DNA of 64,000 nt. It comes from Anticarsia gemmatalis. Lineage: Eukaryota; Arthropoda; Insecta; Lepidoptera; Erebidae. Of this stretch, positions 18,351 through 33,300 are shown piece after piece; positions within the stretch are counted from its first letter, which is position 1; the number at the start of each line of letters is the position of its first letter. Made by a program: the position numbers and the translations under genes. The stretch spans positions 2,850,501 to 2,914,500 of the forward strand of contig NC_134774.1 in NCBI RefSeq assembly GCF_050436995.1, in the 5' to 3' direction. Under the pieces are notes generated by a model. The model saw only the letters and a list, made by a program, of their open reading frames with translations, searched no databases and was not told where the DNA came from.

Positions 18351-21300
18351 TTAAGTTAATTCTGTAGTTGTATGTGTCGACTGCGTCACGTTACCGGGTC
18401 GCCGGCTAGTCTGTAAAAAGAAAAATGTATTAAACAATCATATTATACAATATCAGGACTACCTTTGTGGCGCGGTCAATAGTGTATGCGATTGTCGCGC
18501 AAGTGGTCTCGAGTTCGAAACCTGGGCGGGCTAAAAAGTATTTCCTGAGATTTACATTTAAGAATTTCTCTCGAGAAGATCCAGAGTTAGGAAGTTAGGG
18601 TCCATAGACCTTCGTGCCTCGGAGGGCTCGTGTCGCCGTCAGTCCTGCGCCTGACCTCTCACTGGTCGTGTCGGTTATCCATCCCACCGGACTATGAGAG
18701 TGATGTAATAGAGGGTGTACCTGTGTATTGTACACACTTGGACACTATAAACCAGTGGTACGCGGAAGTCAAAATGTGGTCCGCGAGAGTCTCAAAAATT
18801 TATAATTTTCAGGATGATTATTACACTTTATCTTTAATATACTTACATAGTGGTCCCGGCTTACAAGAATAATATAAAAGTGGTCCCAGACTAAGAAAAG
18901 GTTGGGAACTCCTGCTATAAACAAAGTCTATGTTTAAAATTTCAATGAATCCGCCATGGCCGGATATCGGCTAGAACATTCAGGGGTAATGATTTAATTC
19001 AATGTTACCTTGAGTTTGTTATGCACCAGTTTATTATGGTTATACAGAGCCGCCTCGTAGCCGAAAGTCGAAGGACACTGCGTACATGAGAACGGTCTTT
19101 CCCCGGTGTGAGACCGCATGTGACCTTCCAGAGTCTTTTTAGTCTGAAACAAAAAAAAATATTAATACACTCCCCAACCAACACTCGGCCAGCATGGAGG
19201 ACTCAAGACCTAACCCCTCCCTCTTTTAGGAGGAGATCCTTGCCCCACAGTTAAACAGTGTTTTTTGCCTGTTCAGTGTCCCACTGCTGGGCAAAGGCTA
19301 CCCCCCTTCCATTCCAAATCCCCCTATCGACGGCAAGATCCGACTAGTCCTTTTCAAACGCGTCCAAGTCATCCCGCCATCTCCGTTTCAACATTATTTA
19401 CGAAAAAAGGTACATAGCCTGAGCATTTTAGCTCAACCTTTTACGAGTACGAGTTTAATAATTCTTCATTTACCCAGTCAACTACTCAATTCATGGCATG
19501 TCATTTTATAAAAGCAGAGGGGGGCATACATACCCCACTCTATTACTAGGTAATATAACGATGATGAAGTGGGGTATTTATGGAAGGGGTCTTGTCTGAC
19601 CATTCAAAACAAGTTGTTTTACTTACAGTATAAGTCTTGCCGCATGTATGACACACATGGTTCCGCAGTGCTCGCGCGTTGCGATGTACCATGCGTATGT
19701 GGGTTCGAAGCACGGGCCGTGACGAACATGCCTGGGGACAGTTAATGTTAGAGTTATAGAGACTTCATACAAAAGGTCGAATGATTGCAATTCAACTTAC
19801 GGATAAGTATTAAGTGTTACGCCTGGTTCTCACTTGTCAGACGTCGAATCCGAACATTAATCGTTTACGGTTAATCCAAACAGTTTATGATAAAAGTGAA
19901 TAGCTTCATATAAAATGTTCTGCTACTAGAACCTTCGATTAATATTTGGATCCGACACCCGACAAGTGGGAACCGGCTTAGGTAACCTATCCGATAAATA
20001 AATGACAGCAAATGTTTGTAAATAATAGTCAAAATTTGTTAAGTATTTAGTGGTAAAATCATAAATACACATATTTTTGTCCTTACATTGCAAACTCTAT
20101 GAGATCAAAATAAATCGGCAGATGACAACAGGTGATTGAAAGCCATCTTTTATTTTTCCTATGTAATACGAGCGAAGCCGGGGTGTGAAAACTAGAGTAT
20201 AAAAGTGTATATTGTAATACTTACAAATTGACAGTCAGTGATGGTACATCGTATGGGGGTAGCTTTCAAATGTACAGCGAGATTGTGTTCTTCAAGTCGT
20301 GTCGCCTTTACAAATTTCTTGTCACACAGTTGACATGCGTATCTGAAAAATGAGAGGGAATAGAGTTTTAGTTAGAGTGGAGGGGTGGGAGAAGTTTGAG
20401 ATTCGTGGGAGTGTGAGGAGGCTGATCTACAAGGAGGAGGGAGGTTATTGGGCAGTTGACTGTGTTAACGTAAAATTATTAAACTCGTACTCGTAAAAAG
20501 TTCATCTAAAATGCTGAGACTATGTAGCTTTACGTAAATAATGTTGAAATTATAATTAATACAGACTGAAACATTTTATTAGGCACTCATTTGATACCTA
20601 CGAAAATATGACAAAGTGACGTCACTATATCGTATTTCTATACTAAAATGTATTTTTGACATTTCATAAAGTGTAGCTGATTTGACTGATAGACAATTAC
20701 CCTATTGTTTGTGGAGATCATATATTGAGTTTGATATAGTTGGTTAACTAATAGTATCAAAGAGATGAAATATAAGAACTCACTTTAGTTTGGCGGGGTC
20801 GATGTGTTTGAGACTGTACTTCATGTGTTGTGTGTAAGACATGCGGTTCTTGAAGTTCATGTCGCACTGAAACATACAAACATATATACAGACATATAGC
20901 ACTAAGTTAACCTTAATACTGCTAGGCAAGGGTCTCTCTACCTGTTGTTAGAATGAAGTTTCTAATAGACGTATGGACAATACCGTAGGCAAAAGTGTAT
21001 AAAATACACCCACAGTTTGTCATTAACAAAGTTAGTCCCAAGTAATAGTTGGCCAGACTATTATTGCCTTGTACCTGACACATTATCTCCGGATTACTAT
21101 TAACAATTATTAAAATGAATTAGAAAATACCAATAGCACTTTGTCGACCCGGGTTTTCCAACGCAAGACAGGCAATCGCTTAAACTACCCACCGCGCCAT
21201 AAGAGGCAGACAGACAAACAGTCATAATTTTTATATTATTTATTTAACTGCACGTTTGGCGTAGTGATTAACGTGGTCACTTCGCAGCGTGTGATAGGTT

Positions 21301-24300
21301 CCAAATCCACCCGGGACAATTTTTTGTGTAATGAGCACGAGTATCTGTTCTGAGTCTGGTTGTCAATTTATCTGTACAAGTATGTATTTAGACGTATATA
21401 AGTATGTTTATCAGTTATTTGGTTACCATAGTACAAGCTCTGCTTAGTTTAGAATCAGATGACCGTGTGTGAGTGGTCGCGTACCATTTATTTACTTTAT
21501 ATTTACCTGATAGCAATATAAATGTGCGGATGCGTCGTGCGTCACCATGTGTACCTCCATGGCCTTCTTGAATAAAAACTTTTTATCACACCGAGGACAC
21601 GAGTACTCCTTCACTCCTTTGTGTATACTGGAAATGAAGAAATAATTATTATTTACTTGCTTTTACCCGTGAATTCGTCCGCCACCTGAATTTTCCCATG
21701 GGATTGCGTCATTTTCCCGGGGTAGTTTAGGCATGATTGAGTAACCAACAGACAGACAGTTACTTTCGCATTTATAATATTAGTATGGATTATGATAGAT
21801 GTAATTATTATGTATCGTATAATTAGTCGTGAACCGCCGTGAACCTAGTGTCGAAGTAGTGTAAGTGTACGTGGTGAACTGTTGTTATGTTAAACAACAA
21901 GCGTGACTTGTATCACGGAGACGCTCAGCTCAAACACTGCGCCTACATCTATGTTATATGAGACTTGCGTTATATCGCACATTTTAACTTTAGGCTACTA
22001 TTGATAACATTCCATCAGAAATCGGAAACCAATTACTCTTTCCTGTTCTTTGAAAATCTAGATTTTATTAATTTCTCAGGCGTATATAGTCAGTCGTGGT
22101 CCCCGATGGTAAACGATCAGTGTGTTAAGTAACTTGTACATTACATAGATGTAGGTGCAGTGTTAGAGCTGAGCTTCCTGTTCTTTGAAAATCTAGATTT
22201 TATTAATTTCTAATGCGTTTATAGTCAGTTCTGGTCCCCGATTGTAAAAAATCAGTGTGTTAACTTGTACATCACATAGATGTAGGTGCAGTGTTTGAGC
22301 TGAGCGTCTCCGTGATACAAGTCACGCTTGTTGTTAAACATGACAACAGTTCAAAAGACTATGTTATGTTTATATCAGATACCTAAATAAGACATAGCCG
22401 AGTGGTATAAGTTGACACCTCCCACGCAAGTGGTCGCAGAACCGAGACAACACACCAATGACTTTTCGGAGTTATGTGTGTATTAAAAATAATTATCACA
22501 TGCTCCAACGGTGAAGGAAAACATCGTGAGGAAACCTTGCATGCCTAAAATTTGTAGAATACATTTATTGAGGGCATGCAATGTCCCCAACCCGCACTTG
22601 GCCAGCGTGGTGGACTCAAGGCCTAACCCCTCCCTCATTACGGGAGGAGACCCTTGCTCAGCAGTGGGACTGTAATGGGTTAAATTTATTATTTATTTAT
22701 TAAATAAGACATTATTATACGTAAATCTTTATATACTTACAATAAATGTGTTCTCAATGATGTTCGATCTCTGAAAGTCTTTCCACATAGATCGCATTTT
22801 TGCCTCTCTGCGTGATTTTTTATATGATTTCGTAGTTTACCTAGTGTTCTGAAATAAATAGATAAGCTCTTGTTACTTAGTTACGCTTACTGGTTGTTAT
22901 TTTTAAGGTCAACTTTGTAAAAGGTCATAACAGGTAATTCAAGGTAACGCTCTTACGCACGGTTTCTGAGTACACTTAGCGGTAGTTTATCTATTCAATA
23001 GCGTTTTTTTGTATGAGTTTTAACGCTATTGAATAGATAAACTGCCGCTAAATGTACCTCAGAAACCGGGGGTTACAGGAGTAGTGCAGGGTTGTAAAAA
23101 ATCACGTTTTTATATTCAGTATTTAAAGTGATATCCAAATTCTAAGAAAATACAATGGAAGCCGCGATCATCCAATATCAGATTTGTCACATACCAGACG
23201 ATATTTTTACTGTTTAGATGAGAATTTTTAGTTTACATGCCGTTTAATACCCGTTTAGACACCAAAATAACAGAGGTATGATAAAAAAGATTAAGACTTT
23301 ATGTGTTACAGTAAGTTTTAGGGTAGGGTAGAGTAATAAAAGAGCTAGACTAAGAAATAGGTGTAGCTAGCACAAAGTTCTTGAACATCCCGCGTTAGGG
23401 GGATAGAAAAAAAACCCGCTTAGCAATTGAATATTTGCATATCGCGGTAGTGTAACCACTTTAAAATTTAAAATATATTGAAAAACTTTAGAGCTTGTTT
23501 GTTTGAACTACTGATTCGAATTGAAAAAATATTTTTGTGTTGAATAGACCATTTTTCGAGGAAGTCTTTAGGCTATATAACATCACGCTGCAGCTATTAA
23601 AAGCGGAGTAGCAAAAAATATGACCCATTCTCTCTTATGTGACGCAAGCCAAGTTGCGCGGGTCAGCTAGTAATAAATATAACTGCATACTTACGGAGCA
23701 GAATGTCCACACACAGAGCAAGTATGTGTGGGGGGCGGCGCGCCGTGTGCCCTCGCGTAGTGGTCGGCCGCCACCGCCGCGCGGGACCACGTGTCGCCGC
23801 ACAGGCAACAACGCCATCTAGTAGAGATAGAGAAAATCTAAATATATATATATGTTACTGTAAAAGCCCGAACTGTGGTAAATCCTAAGATTTTCCGGTA
23901 AAACCTAAGATTTACCAACTCTCAATGGTAAAAGTCCGAACAAGCCAGAGTTTAAAAACTATGTTACGATATATAAAAAAATCCTCCTTCATAACTATGT
24001 TTATAACTATTTCACGGTATAATTATATACTATGACATTGTTGTAAAGAAGGAGTTTTGGGCATAGCGACATGGGTAGGTTAGGTTAGAAGGCTAAGGTG
24101 GGAGCGAGCGAAGCGAAGCTCCCACCTTAGCTTTCGTGGTTATTTTTTTTCAACCACCCAGAAGGAGGAGCCCCGCGAAGCGGGGCTCCGGCGACATCTC
24201 GATATCATCAAGTGAATATAGGTAAAAGTTCGAAATAAAAGAATTGTTCGGACTTTTACCATAGCGAGTTGGTAAATCTTAGGTTATACCGGAAAATCTT

Positions 24301-27300
24301 AGGATTTACCACCGTTCGGGCTTTTACAGTAACATATATAACTCAAAGGTGACTGACTGACACAGTGATCTATCAACGCACAGCACAAACCACTGGACGG
24401 ATCAGCAGGATGTTATGACGTAAGCATGTGCTAAAAAAGGATTTTGATCAATTCTACCGGGATGAGAATACAGCAGCAAAAACTGCTAAACCGCTTTTAA
24501 TGATGTTTTTTATAAAATTGTGTAAATTTAACTGCGAAATTCTGACCGTCTGTAACCATTTCGATAAAATTAAGCAATGGAAATTTTATGTAGAAATTTT
24601 GTGTAAGTCTATGTACATACTTTATCAAAAAACAAATCCTCGCCCCTAATGAAAATAAAATCAATACAAATAAAACATATTATTTACCTAACGCGATGAC
24701 GTCTCTTATGTGCACACAACGCGTGCGCGTCCCGGCATCGAACCTTGCACACATTGCACACCATATCCCCTGCCGACTGTAAACAAATATTATTTATTAT
24801 TAGCAACACTATTGACTAAGAAGTCGAAGTTGAATGGGGTCAGGGGTCACCTAAGAGGTCATATTGGGGTCATACAACAAAGGCCAAGGTCACTTAGAGG
24901 TTACATTGAGGTTACGTTAACTGTACGAACGGCGCAGTAGTTAAAGTGGTTAAACCTCGCCGCAATAACCGTAGCGCCGCGTGTGGTGGGTTTAAATCCC
25001 ATCCGGGACAAATATTTGTGTAATGAACACGAGTGTCTGTTCTGAGACAAGAATATAAGTATGTTTATCAGTGCTTTGGTTAACATAGTACAAGCTCTGC
25101 TTAGTTTGAAATCAAATGGCCGGGTGTAATTTGTCGAAAGTTATTTATTTATTTATTTACATAGGGTTCAATCAAAGATAATGTTGAGGTTACGTAGAAG
25201 TCATATGGGGGTCAATGTGTCTGAATTGTGCATGTGGTTATACTACCAGCCTAGCTTGGACTCCGCTAGGTGGCGCGGTTAAGTAAACACAGCTGTTGAC
25301 AACTCCCGTATTTACTAGCCTCCTAAAAATTCATATTAGTGTTTTAAACAGATTTAACCTTGTTAAAATGGAGAAAGTGATTCGAACAATGTGTGTGAAC
25401 GTTATCTACGAATAATCTGGACAGTGTTAAAAGTTAAAACGGACAATACCTATGAATCTTCATGGGACCGTGTATGACTTTTAGTGAACTTTGTGTGGAT
25501 ATAAACCAACAGTGCTGTAACTTTGATGATCTATCTTATTAAACAATATGCAAAAACTGTGAAGTGATACTATTTCGTGAACTATTTGACTTTATTATTT
25601 TTTTTTCCATTGTTCAGCGCCTCTTGCGTAATATTACCAGAAACTCATAATTCAAACTTTGGTCGTTACGTGAATAGTTGTGCAGCATAGAACGACAGAG
25701 ACCGCCACTTTGTACTACAGTAACTGAGACTCGCTTTTAGCGCCATCTATTGTCGAATAGCCAAGCTTCTACACCATGGTGCAGATTTATAACTTCTAAA
25801 ATTACATCTATAGAGGCCAGTAGTTTATTTGGTAGATCTATCAATGAGTAGCGGAACTAGCAGGACTCGAGGTTTAAATAACGCACAACTGTCCTGTCAC
25901 AAGGTCTACAACAATAACACTTCATTCTTTCTACTTCGTACTGTGTCTGTCACACATAGCAACAAGCGCGCTGGACGTTTTACTCAGGGGTACAATTTGA
26001 ATGTTTACTTTGAAATCTACCGGAGCGCGTTACGATGAGTTAGAAGAACACAATTATTTCATTCTGTGACAATCTATTAACTGATACATTATGGCTAATC
26101 AAACTACACCCGGATCGCCAAACAATTCGACTGATAATATTACACTAAGAAACCGATACAAGATAAATGTTAGCACTGAAAATTCTTTCCAAACATTGTC
26201 CGACAATGAAGACAACGAACTTTCATTCCTCACTACTATCAGCAAACAAAATCGAAGTTGCTGTGATGCTGAATCCACAGAACAAACTAGAATTGAAGAG
26301 TTAAATTCATTGATTGATATCCTTCGCGAAAAATTAGCATCGGTAGAACATAAATTGGAAAATGTGCTAATTGAGAACAATTCCCTCAAGAATATTATAA
26401 GTGAAAACGAAAAAAGATTCAGTAACAATTTGAAGACGCCACGTAATAATACGGCAAAAATAAGTCCTAATTCCAAAAATAAGCATCTAAACCAGACTTT
26501 AGTCAACTGTTCACCTCAAACAAAACAACAGTGCAATAAAGAATTTTACCAAAACTCTATTCAAATTGCAAATAAGACATCAACACCTATAAAATACCTT
26601 GTTCAAGACGCAAGCATGGACTTCAAATACAATAAACTACAAGCAAAGACAAATGAGCATGCCTACTCCACAACTTACATGAAAAATAATTTAAACGGAC
26701 ATAAAAAAATTGTGATTTTGGGAGGTAGACAGTGCAATGGTTTAGCTTCGGAATTATCACGATCAAGAATTAATAATAATTATGAAAAATACTCTGTGGA
26801 GAGCTACACATTCCCAGGAGCACCGATAGGAGTACTATCTAACTTTTGCGAATCTCTTGAACTCAGTAAGCAAGACAAACTAGTACTTTGCGCTGGTGAG
26901 GAAGACAAAGACCCACAGAAACTGTCACATGAGCTGTACTATATAATTAAGAACACAAAAGCATCAGTTATACTACTGTCTGTCTGCAAAAATTCTCATC
27001 TTAACGAAAAACATCTTAATAATTTAATAAATTGTGTATCAAATAAGTTTCAAAATTGTCATTATATTAAGTCAAGAGCTTACACAAATAAATTTCAATA
27101 CATAAGAGATATTAGCTCAAAAATAAATCTAGCCATAGATACAATTGATTACAATACTAAGTTCATACCGCAACGAAAAAAAGTTCTTTTTACTCCAAAT
27201 AAAATAAGTTTTAATAGTAATTGTAAAGAACAGTCGAATAAAAAGCGTATTTTACAACAAAAACCATCACAGATTACTTTTATCCGGTAAAAGAAACGGT

Positions 27301-30300
27301 TAATACACCTGATATACCTCTAAATTATACCAATATAACACATGAACGAAATAATAGTTTTTTTCGTCTATAACTATATTCACATAATGCATCAGAATAT
27401 AGCCGGCTTAATTAACAAATCCGACATGCTAGCTGTACAACTAGATGAGCTCTCATGTTTAAACAAAACAGTCGATGTTTTATGTATTTCAGAACATAAC
27501 ATGACATCTTCTGATCAAAAATTACTTACATTATCGAATTACAATTTAGCTGACAGTTACTGTAGAGATAATAGAAAGGGTGGAACATGTATATTAGTCA
27601 GAAGTATTCACGACTACGAAGTTTTGCCAGAAATCAAACAATTTTCTAAAACAAATGTTTTTGAATTTTGCGGTATAAGACTTACTCAACATGATATTAT
27701 TATCATATGTATATACAGAGTCCCGAAAAATTTACATAAAAAACTATACCTAGATCTCTTTTTCGATACGTTAGAAAATTTACTACATCATATTGTAAGC
27801 AAAAAAAAGAATAATAATATAGTTCTTTGCGGAGATTTTAACATAAACCTTTTAAATGAGGATGACAACACAAAAACTTTCCGTAACCTAATTGCCGGAT
27901 TCAATTTAAAAATACTTATTCAAACACCCACTCGTCTGGGTAGTGGCACCTGTATAGACAATATCATTCACAATAACCGTAAAAATGTAGGTGAAGTAAT
28001 TGAGACTGCCCTTTCTGATCATACCGCTCAGATATTAAAATATAACGTAAAAAAAACCTGTTCCATCCATTCATGGAAAAAGGAAGTTAGAGATTTTTCA
28101 CCAGAATATGTGGGAAAATTTATAGAGTGTATAAAAAGTTTAACATTTTATGAAATTTACAAACTAACTGATCCAAATTTAGCCTACGACTCTTTTTTGA
28201 ACACCTTTAAACTTTTTTACGACCTCTGCTTCCCTAAAAAACTAATAACAAAAACTCTAATTAAAAAACAAAAATGGTTATCTCGAGGGATTAAAGCGTG
28301 TAGTAGAAAAAAACGCAAGCTATTGTGGCAATATTGCAAAATAAAAAACAAAATAAATAAAGAACATTACACGTCGTATACAGCCAGATACAAAAAAATA
28401 ATACAGTTAACTAAGTACGCTCAGAATAATCATTTTATCAAAACTTCTAACAACAAAAGTAAAGCCACTTGGACAATTATTAACAATAATAAATCAGATC
28501 TTCCTAATGAACCAATATCAAAAATTATCCACAATGATGTCGAAATAACTAACACAATAGATATTTGTAACACATTCAATGATTTTTATGTAGACAGACT
28601 CACTATACCTTGTAATAATAGAATACCACCTATAGACCGTCTCCCAGACACGCTATTTTTTAAGCCAAGCACGCCAGAAGAAGTATCTAAAAATATACAG
28701 TCACTAAAAAACACAAACTCTACAGGAACCGACGATTTAACCACAAACATAATAAAGAAAGTACATAACGTAATTAATCAGCCACTATCACATATAATAA
28801 ACCTATGTTTCGAGAAAGGGGTTTTCCCAACTGCATTAAAAACTTCTATCATTAAACCACTATATAAGAAAGGGGATAGAACTGAAGTACAAAACTACCG
28901 GCCTGTTGCGTTAATACCAATCTTCTCAAAAATTATAGAAAAAAGTATACACTCCCGTCTATATAACTTTCTCGAAAACAAAAACATTCTAATCAATGAG
29001 CAAAACGGTTTCAGAAAGAATAAATCGACTAATTTAGCCATATTTAACTTCCTCCAAAAAGTTATGGATAGTGTAGACAATAGGATACCGATTTGCGCGC
29101 TTTATATGGATATGACGAAAGCTTTCGATTATGTCGATCATAATATACTTCTCGATAAGTTAGAAAGATATGGCGTACGCGGTACATGCTTGGATCTACT
29201 ATCATCATATGTAAGCGGTCGACAACAATACACTGAAATAACCAATGTAGTCACTGAAACCAAACAAGAACATAGATATTGCTCACAAGTCAGAGAAGTA
29301 AAATATGGAGTCCCACAGGGAAGCGTCTTAGGACCCTTGCTTTTTTTAGTCTATATAAATGACCTTCCTAAAAACTTAAGTCATCCTACTATACTGTTTG
29401 CTGATGATAGCACAATTATTATTAAATCTGACAAGAAATTTAGTCACGAAGAAGAGATTAATAAAGCTTTAACACAAACTGTAGAATGGCTAGAGTCAAA
29501 TAATCTCCATATTAATTTAGGAAAAACACATTTGATGCATTTCTATCAACGACGAATACCTCAAGAATTAAACATAAATCATAATGGGACAATAGTTACA
29601 CAGAAAGATAATATAAAGTTTCTAGGATTAACAATTGATAGTAAATTAAATTGGAAAGCACATGTAGAGGCAACATGTGCAAAAATAAATAGTTTTTCTT
29701 ATGCTCTGTATAAACTATCTCGGGTTGCAAATCGTGATACAGTACTAATAGCCTACCACAGTTATGTAGTATCAATATTGAGATATGGATTGATTTTTTG
29801 GGGTAACTCAATAGACAGAGATCGTCTATTTATAATACAAAAGAAGTGCATACGCGCTATTTGCAGCTTACACCCCAGGGACAGCTGCAAACCACATTTC
29901 CAATCTTTAAATTTGTTAACATTGCCATGTTTGTATATATACGAAGTTGCTGTTTTTATTAAAATGAACAATCATTTATTTAAATTTAAACCTCCAGCTG
30001 ATTCAAGATTAAGAAAAAGAGTAAATAATATTTTGGAACTCGAATCAGCTAATACAGCTCTTTTCCGCAAAAGTATTTTTGTGATGGCTCCCCAGATATA
30101 TAATAGAATACCACAAAATATAAGAAACTTAAATATTATGGAGTTTAAAAAAGAACTTAAATTATTCCTAATTAAAAAATGCTATTATAGTACCAATGAA
30201 TATATGACTGATGACGAATTACTATGTTCCTATGTAATAAATAAGTAAGTTAATATTTAAAATATTTGTCAGTATTAATTAGGTTAGTGTTGTAGTGCAA

Positions 30301-33300
30301 TAACTGTATTGTATAATAAATAACCTTAGATGTAAGTAGACACTAAGTAAAACACATTTGTATATCCATTAGGATACTATGTAGCGGCCTTATTTATATA
30401 TAACACCTTTTGTAAAATACCTACATGGACAAATAAACGATTTGATTTGATTTGATTTGATTTGGTCACGAGGGGGTCTTATACTCACAGGATCATGTTT
30501 CCTCATATGGTTGTGCAGCTTGAAGCTGTGGTTGAAGCCGACCGCGCACTCGTAGCAGCGGTACTCGTGGCGTGTGAACACTACACTCGACAGAGCCGCC
30601 TCGCGTTCTGCTTGCACCTACAAATGTAACGCGACTTAGATTTGAGTGACTCGACTTTGGTGAGACTCGATCAATGTGTGTTAAACTCGATTTTTGTGAG
30701 TGCTCATTCACGTTGACTCGCGGGCGCGGTGGCGGGCGCGGTCGCGAAATATCAAACATATGGCGATGTACCGAAGTGTTCACGTACAAACCGTTCGCGC
30801 GGTCTAAGTCGCGGGCGAGCTAGCGGCGTCGCGCGCGGCCCGCGTGGCGCGCTCGCGCCAATATCAAACAAGTGAAGATGTTCGTGTGTGTTCACGTCGA
30901 ACTAGCGGTGGCGGGCGCGATCCACTCGCGACGTCAAGTAAGATCAACCAGTTTGAGCCAGTTTGAGCCAAACGCCCGCCTGGCGGCCAACGTGAACACA
31001 AATCGCCACGTCCCCGCGACCGCGCCCGCCACCGCGCCCGCGAGTTCCAACGTGAACAAGCACTGAGACTGTCGATATTTTTATGACTCGATTTCTTATC
31101 ACTCGGTTGCCAGAAAGAGTGTCCAGGAGTTTGTTGGCAGCCCTTCTCATTGGCGCTACCTTCCGAAATGGCGGTGAATTCTCTCTGTGTATCATTGACT
31201 ACCATAAGTGTCAGCATTTGACCTAAATGAATAAATGATTTTATTATGTAGTCACTAGCTAACTCGCGCAACTTCGCTTGCGTCACATAAGAGAGAATGG
31301 GTCATAATTTTCCCCGCTTTTGTAACATTTTTTACTGGTACTCTGCTCCTATTGGTCGTAGCGTGATGATATATAGCCTATAGCCTTCCTCGATAAATGG
31401 ACTATCTAATACTGAAAGAATTTTACAAATCGGACCAGTAGTTCCTGAGATTAGCGCGTTCTTGAACTTGAATAGATGTGATAGTATTTACCTCTTCCCA
31501 ACTCAACACGACCATCTCTAACTTTCCTTCAGGCACATTCAATTGTTGCAGTTTCTTAGCAACTCGAGCATTTGTCACCACACCGGCTGGCTTCTCACGT
31601 TTACCGCGCTTCAGTTCTGTACCTTCTGCTAACAACACAAACAAAAAATTAACCCTCTTAGGTTAGGTTGTCTGGGCTTTTTCCGCACTTAGCCTCCTAA
31701 TTGGGCCTTTGTGCGTGTAGCTACCCTCTTATTCATAGAAATATATGAAGTTATGAAAGCCTTATAAAGTGTTTTGTTCCTTTCACTCCTTAGCGAAATG
31801 AAAAAGAGAAAACATATTATAGTAGCTTTTTAGCTAAAATAGGTTTATAGTGTGTTTATGAATAAGAGGGTAAGTCTTTTGACTGCCTCCGTTGTGCAGT
31901 GGTTAAGGTAACCACGCCGCTACCATTGCGTCGGGAGGTCGTGGGTTTGATTCCCACACGGAACAATTATTTGTGTGATCCACAAATAGTTGTTTCGGGT
32001 CTAGTTGTACTTTGTGTTCGTTGTTTGTATGTTTGTAAAAGTCCACACAACGCAAGAGCAATTCTTAGTGCGGGAGTTAAATCGGATCAGTAGTTCCTGA
32101 GATTAGCGCGTTCAAACAAACAAACGAACTCTTCAACTTTAAAATATTAGTATAGATTAGTCTAGATAATAATGTAGAATGTATTAAGAAACTCACCAAT
32201 CTTCTTCTTCTGTTTCCCTTCTCTTTCAGTCTTAACTCTCTTCTTAATATTAAGAGGTTCATCGTCGGAATCATTGAATTCTGCTTGCTTCTTTTTACTT
32301 CTTTTCCTTATCTTCTCCTCTTTTCTTTCCTTCTGTGTTGACACTTCCTAGAAGTAGAAAAATATATATTTTAAATCTAATACTAATCTTCTTTTGAGCC
32401 CGTCGCTTAATTAGCAAATACCAACAGTGCGGTAGTGGTTGTTTCGTGGATGGATGACCGTATTATAAATTCCGAGTTCCTCTGTGTTTCAGAAGGCACG
32501 TTAAATTGTGGGTCCCGGCTGTCAATTTCAAAGACCTTTGACAGTCGTTAACAGTAGTCTTCTGACTACTCTTCTTCCAAGCAGTTCGTTCGTTCAGTCA
32601 GAAGACTACTGTTAACGACTTGCTGTTAACGAACTGCTTGGAAGAAGAAAATCTAGCCAGTCATATCAGCCTATCCTTTCTTCCAACTATGTTGGAGTCG
32701 GCATCCAGTCTCACCTAATGCAGAGTACCAGTATTTCACATGGAGCGACTGTCTATCTGACCTCCACAACACAGTTACCTGGGTTATAACATGATACCCT
32801 TCGGTAAGACTGGTTGTCAGTCTTGTATTTAATCACGTCATAAAAAAAAATGTTAAATGGTCAGGTACTTACTTGTTCATTCTGATCTTCAGTATCTAAG
32901 TCATCCAAATAATCATCATATACTGCATCCTCTTCTATCTTTATAAAAGTTATATCTGTCTCTTTCTTTCTATCATTTGTTCGTGGGGTCTTTTCGACCT
33001 CGTACGAGTCTTGCAAATTCGTGTGGATCAGATTCTCCAACTTTTCTTGTCCAGAGCATTTAGTTTTTATTTGGGGTACTTCTTGATTGGTCGAAAAAAA
33101 TTCCGGTTTGTCGTACAAAGTCGAATCGACCCTTTTTTCTACATGTTTAGGGGTCGAATCGGCCTCGTAAATGAATTCTTCGGAATGTGTTATGTTAATT
33201 TGGACTTCATTTTTGACGATAGATAAGGTTGATAAGCCATTTATTTTCTCTGGGTTCAACTGAAAATTATAGTACAAAATCTCACGTCGAATTATTTAAA

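Larger units (their letters stand above)
25240..30464 (+). mobile_element. Full-length non-LTR retrotransposon (CR1/Jockey-like) in an intron of the ZAD gene
   Basis: Two long uninterrupted ORFs (26091-27290 and 27342-30248) are followed by a 3' UTR ending AAATAAACGATTTGATTTG with about five GATTT repeats (30439-30464). The 5' UTR is taken to begin between about 25220 and 25300, where SINE-flanking host sequence stops; that edge is an estimate. It is inserted between exons 6 and 7 of the ZAD gene, opposite to the direction of transcription of that gene. No target duplication was found, which is common in elements with microsatellite tails. Both ORFs are intact, so the insertion is probably young. 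Confidence 0.85.

Noticed and set aside
30864..31286. 140-codon minus-strand ORF and overlapping frames
   Set aside because: Produced by the GC-rich fold-back and a Helitron; several frames are open at once, with no domain.
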